Positions 61,202 to 64,000 of a stretch of 64,000 bases of DNA are shown one piece after another. Numbering within the stretch: the first letter of the stretch is position 1; every line of letters starts with the position of its first letter. Source of the stretch: Streptomyces sp. LHD-70 (GTDB lineage: Bacteria; Actinomycetota; Actinomycetes; Streptomycetales; Streptomycetaceae); NCBI RefSeq assembly GCF_031157275.1, contig NZ_JAVIFW010000010.1:265164-329163 (forward strand), read 5' to 3'. Made by a program: the position numbers and the translations under genes. The notes below the pieces were generated by a model, which was not told the DNA's origin, did no database searches, and saw only the letters and a program-made list of their open reading frames with translations.

Positions 61202-62185
61202 ATGAGAATGCAGCAGAACGCCATGGCCCGAGGGCTTGCCACCGTCACCGATAGGGTGCCCGCGCCGGGGCTCGTCCTGGCCGGTGTGTGCGGCATGCAG
61301 TTCGGTGCCGCCTTCGCCGCCAGTGCCTACGCTCAAGTGGGCGCCGCGGGCGTCGTGTTCCTCCGGCTGCTAATCGCGGGCGTACTGCTGTACGCGCTCT
61401 GGCGCCCTGGACGGAAGGCATTCGCGGGCCTTAAGTCCTCCTGGGCGACGCTGCTCGGAGCAGGGACCCTGCTGGCCGGGCACCACATCGCGTTCTTCGA
61501 AGCGGTCAACCACGTCCCACTCGGCATCGTCGCCACGATCGAGTTCCTCGGCCCGTTCACCATCGCCCTGCTGGGCTCCCGCCGGGTCATCGACCTGCTG
61601 CCCGCGTTCCTGGCCGTCAGCGGCGTTCTGCTGTTGAGCGACCCGGGCGGGGCGCCCTTGCATCCGGGTGGACTCGCCCTGGCCGCCGTCGCGGCATGCT
61701 GCTGGGCCGGCTACATCCTCGTTTCGGCCCGGATGGCCACCCGCTTCGGCGGTGGCCAGGGACTCACCCTGGCCATCATCTGGGCCGCGGTACTGAGCGC
61801 CCCGTACGGCATCGGCTACGCCGGCGGCGCACTGCTCGACCCGCAGGTGCTGGGTGTGGCGGCCGTCGTTGCGGTGGCCTCCAGCGTGCTGCCGTACTCG
61901 CTCAACCTGGAGGCGCTGCGCCGAATCCCGCCCCGCGTCTTCGGCGTTCTAACGAGCCTCGAACCGGCGGCCGGCGCGCTCTTCGGCCTGCTCATCCTGG
62001 GGCAGCACCTCGGTGTATCCCAGTGGATCGGCATCGCAGCGGTCGCCTGCGCATCCGTCGCCGCCACAAGCCTGCGGCCCGGCGAGCGACGGAAGTCGCG
62101 TGTCCATGCAACGAACAGCACATCGGCTGCGCAGGACGGCGCCCGGGACGCCGTCGAGGCCGAGCCGGTCACGATCCGACAGTGA
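61202..62185 (+). CDS. EamA-family exporter (RhtA-like)
   Basis: Drug/metabolite transporter of 327 residues with ten helices in two EamA repeats: GMQFGAAFAASAYAQVGAAG and HIAFFEAVNHVPLGIVATIE in the first, VLPYSLNLEALRRIPPRVFG and VLTSLEPAAGALFGLLILGQ in the second. The pattern matches RhtA-type threonine/homoserine exporters. It starts at ATG 61202; ATG 61208 two codons later is equally possible. It ends at a long hairpin convergent with the luciferase-like gene. Confidence 0.9.
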   Translation: MRMQQNAMARGLATVTDRVPAPGLVLAGVCGMQFGAAFAASAYAQVGAAGVVFLRLLIAGVLLYALWRPGRKAFAGLKSSWATLLGAGTLLAGHHIAFFEAVNHVPLGIVATIEFLGPFTIALLGSRRVIDLLPAFLAVSGVLLLSDPGGAPLHPGGLALAAVAACCWAGYILVSARMATRFGGGQGLTLAIIWAAVLSAPYGIGYAGGALLDPQVLGVAAVVAVASSVLPYSLNLEALRRIPPRVFGVLTSLEPAAGALFGLLILGQHLGVSQWIGIAAVACASVAATSLRPGERRKSRVHATNSTSAAQDGARDAVEAEPVTIRQ

Positions 62186-62191
62186 GCTCGG

Positions 62192-62243
62192 GAGCCGGAC
62201 GGTGCCAGAGGCAGCAGGACTGCCTCTGGCACACGTCCGGCTC
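62192..62243. terminator. 23-bp bidirectional hairpin with one bulge
   Basis: GAGCCGGACGGTGCCAGAGG and the next three bases (62192-62214) pair with 62220-62243 around a 5-base loop, with one bulged A at 62233. It begins 7 bases after the EamA stop and overlaps the stop codon of the opposing gene at 62242-62244. Confidence 0.92.
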
Positions 62244-63132
62244 AGTCGTTGACGCGCCGCAGCGCGGACAGGTCGGCTGCGATGGCGTCGAGGGTTGCTT
62301 CGTCGCCGCGGAACGGTTCGTCCCTGCGCGGCCACGCGATCGTGACATCGGTGAAGCCCAGTTCGGAGGCACGGCCCAGGCGGTCTCGCAGGTGTTCCAC
62401 CGAGGAGACGTGGGCGGTGCCGGACTCCATGTTCAGCATCCGCACCTGCGGCCAGGGGCCGTCGAGCGTTTCGTCCATCCTCCGTACCGTCCGGGCGACT
62501 TCTGCCCACCAGGTGTCCTCGTCGAGCCCGCGCCTACGCGTGCCCATCGTCACCCAGCCGTCACCAGGTCGACGGGCGGTGGAAGCGGCGAGCCGCATGC
62601 CGCGCGGCCCGTCGGCGGCGATGAGGAACGGAGGCCGGGGCCGCTGCGCCGGACCGGGGATCATCCGTGCGTCCACCGCCGAGTACCACTCACCGGACCA
62701 GTCGGTCACCCTCTCGGAGAGCAGCCTGTCGAGAACATCGCGGAACTCGACGAACCGATCGAACCGTTGCGCCGGGGACAACTCCTCCCCGCCGAGCACT
62801 GCAGAGTCGAATCCCGGTGCCCCCGCACCGAGCGCGATGGTGAGCCGGCCGTGGGACATCACGTCCACGGTCATCAAGTCCTTCGCCAGCGGCACCGGAT
62901 GCCGGAAGTTCGGCGTGGTCACCAAGGTGCCCAGACGGATGCGGCTGGTGGTGAGAGCCGCGGCGACAAGCGTGGGTATCGTCGCATGCCACGGCCCGTC
63001 GGCGAGGGTCCGCCAGGCCAGGTGGTCGTACGTCCACGCGTGGTCGAACCCGTAGGCATCGGCTCGTTCCCAGCGCTCGCGGTCGGTGTCCCAGTCCTGC
63101 TCGGGCAGGATGATGACGCCAATACGGATCAT
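62242..63132 (-). CDS. LLM-class (luciferase-like) flavin or F420-dependent oxidoreductase
   Basis: Monooxygenase- or dehydrogenase-type TIM-barrel protein of 296 residues. MIRIGVIILPEQDW, DAYGFDHAWTYDHLAWRTL, TSRIRLGTLVTTPNFRHPVP, and HGRLTIALGAGAPGFDSAVL are the standard early blocks; RPPFLIAADGPRGMRLAAST the later one. Streptomyces members commonly use coenzyme F420. The substrate is unknown. It starts at ATG 63132 after GAGGAG. The stop overlaps the shared hairpin terminator. Confidence 0.9.
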   Translation of the reverse strand: MIRIGVIILPEQDWDTDRERWERADAYGFDHAWTYDHLAWRTLADGPWHATIPTLVAAALTTSRIRLGTLVTTPNFRHPVPLAKDLMTVDVMSHGRLTIALGAGAPGFDSAVLGGEELSPAQRFDRFVEFRDVLDRLLSERVTDWSGEWYSAVDARMIPGPAQRPRPPFLIAADGPRGMRLAASTARRPGDGWVTMGTRRRGLDEDTWWAEVARTVRRMDETLDGPWPQVRMLNMESGTAHVSSVEHLRDRLGRASELGFTDVTIAWPRRDEPFRGDEATLDAIAADLSALRRVND

Positions 63133-63389
63133 CGAGTCGTCAGCTCCTCAAGAAAGGCGGCGGGGCCAGGGGGAGTTGGTCGGATGTGTCAGTCGCGCAG
63201 CGCAAGCCGGGAGCCCAACCGCTGAGTTCGTACGGACACGGCTGCACCCCGGTCGGCCTTGGGATGGTGGGCGACCGGGGCGGGTGCCCGCTCGGGCAAC
63301 GGCGCTTGGAACCGAGCGGGTGTCGTCGACAGTGGGGCCGCCGCGCACCGGCCGGGCCGGATCAAAGGCCCGCTGCGCATCAGGAGAGA

Positions 63390-64000
63390 TCAGCCCTTGC
63401 CGGCCTTGATCTCGTCGATGAGCTGGGGAAGTACCTCGAAGAGGTCGCCGACGAGGCCGTAGTCGGCGAGTTCGAAGATCGGTGCCTCCTCGTCCTTGTT
63501 GACTGCCACGATCGTCTTCGCGCTCTGCATGCCGGCCCGGTGCTGGATCGCGCCGGAGATGCCCGCCGCGATGTACAGCTGCGGCGAGACGCTCTTGCCG
63601 GTCTGGCCGACCTGGTGGGAGTGCGGGTACCAGCCCGCGTCCACCGCCGCCCTCGAGGCACCCACTGCCCCGCCGAGCACGTCCGCCAGCGATTCGACGA
63701 GCGCGAACTCGTCCGCGCCGCCCACGCCCCGGCCGCCCGCGACGACGACCGCCGCCTCGGTCAGCTCGGGCCTGCCGCTGGACTGCCGAGGCGTACGGGA
63801 GACCACTTGCGTGCCCGTGGTGAGCTCCGAGAAGTGCACCGCCAGTTCGACGACGGCCAGCGCGGGGACCGGTGCTGTCGCGGCCGGCACGGCGTTGGGC
63901 TTGACCGTGACCACCGGAATGCCGTGGGTGACACGGGACTTGGTGGTGTACGAGGCGGCGAACACCGACTGCGTGGCGACCGGCCCCGTCTCGGAGAGTT
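63390..64000 (-). CDS. etfA: Electron transfer flavoprotein alpha subunit (5' end outside window)
   Basis: The last 203 codons of ETF-alpha, which with ETF-beta carries electrons from flavin dehydrogenases to ETF-quinone oxidoreductase. The FAD-binding C-terminal domain is complete: AVVVAGGRGVGG, AVGASRAAVDAGWYPHSHQV, GQTGKSVSPQLYIAAGISGA, IQHRAGMQ and TIVAVNKDEEAPIFELADYG. The frame is open to the window edge (LSETGPVATQSVFAASYTTK), so the gene begins beyond 64000. ETF could accept electrons from N-methyl-group or fatty-acid oxidation; a link to the demethylase is only a suggestion. Confidence 0.95.
   Translation of the reverse strand, partial: LSETGPVATQSVFAASYTTKSRVTHGIPVVTVKPNAVPAATAPVPALAVVELAVHFSELTTGTQVVSRTPRQSSGRPELTEAAVVVAGGRGVGGADEFALVESLADVLGGAVGASRAAVDAGWYPHSHQVGQTGKSVSPQLYIAAGISGAIQHRAGMQSAKTIVAVNKDEEAPIFELADYGLVGDLFEVLPQLIDEIKAGKG

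Overview
The window looks like a segment of a Streptomyces chromosome. The GC content is very high, third codon positions are almost always G or C, and GTG starts and ATGA/GTGA stop-start overlaps are common. There is a mycothiol-type formaldehyde dehydrogenase and a SAV_915-type protein, both of which point to an actinomycete. Most of the window is accessory metabolism (transport and catabolism) rather than core information genes. I saw no rRNA, tRNA, CRISPR array or intact insertion sequence.

Region 1 (1-13.5 kb) is potassium supply. An amino-acid permease and a small membrane protein come first, followed by a KimA-type K+ transporter and the complete kdp locus: a 27-aa membrane peptide, kdpF, kdpA, kdpB, kdpC, kdpE and kdpD. 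A 163-bp MITE-like element with 28-bp inverted ends (27/28 matched) sits after codon 5 of kdpE. It keeps the frame and adds 55 codons.

Region 2 (13.5-34.6 kb) holds several small catabolic units. These are a lysA-like decarboxylase with a SAV_915 partner; an AsnC regulator divergent from an MFS-M20 amidohydrolase-CapA operon; and an RpiR regulator divergent from a six-gene operon of a C45 acyltransferase/hydrolase plus a complete Dpp/Opp-type ABC importer. Single genes follow: a deaminase, two VOC proteins, a DUF418 protein and a pirin.

Region 3 (34.6-39.2 kb) differs from its surroundings. It has two gene-poor stretches around a two-gene operon encoding a long coiled-coil SMC/Rad50-like protein with a four-cysteine motif and a GNAT-like acetyltransferase. 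I do not recognise this pair; it is one candidate for an undescribed system.

Region 4 (39.2-45.5 kb) has an ornithine cyclodeaminase-family gene, an MHS-family transporter broken by a one-base frameshift, and a MatC-type carboxylate carrier with a PrpF-type isomerase divergent from a LysR regulator.

Region 5 (45.5-59.6 kb) reads as an N-methylproline (or related N-methyl amino acid) and proline catabolic island. A demethylase resembling N-methylproline demethylases is followed by an MFS carrier, S-(hydroxymethyl)mycothiol dehydrogenase and a metallo-hydrolase, so that the formaldehyde released by demethylation can go to formate. Opposite lie a regulator that fuses an eroded IS630-type transposase to a GntR/FCD domain, and an APC permease. 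Next come pruA (glutamate semialdehyde dehydrogenase), a PucR-type regulator and a GMC oxidoreductase. The promoters of the last two divergent or adjacent units share a palindrome, TTCGACA-N2-TGTCGAA.

Region 6 (59.6-64 kb) contains an ArsR regulator divergent from a quinone oxidoreductase, an EamA exporter, a luciferase-like oxidoreductase, and the 3' part of etfA running off the end.
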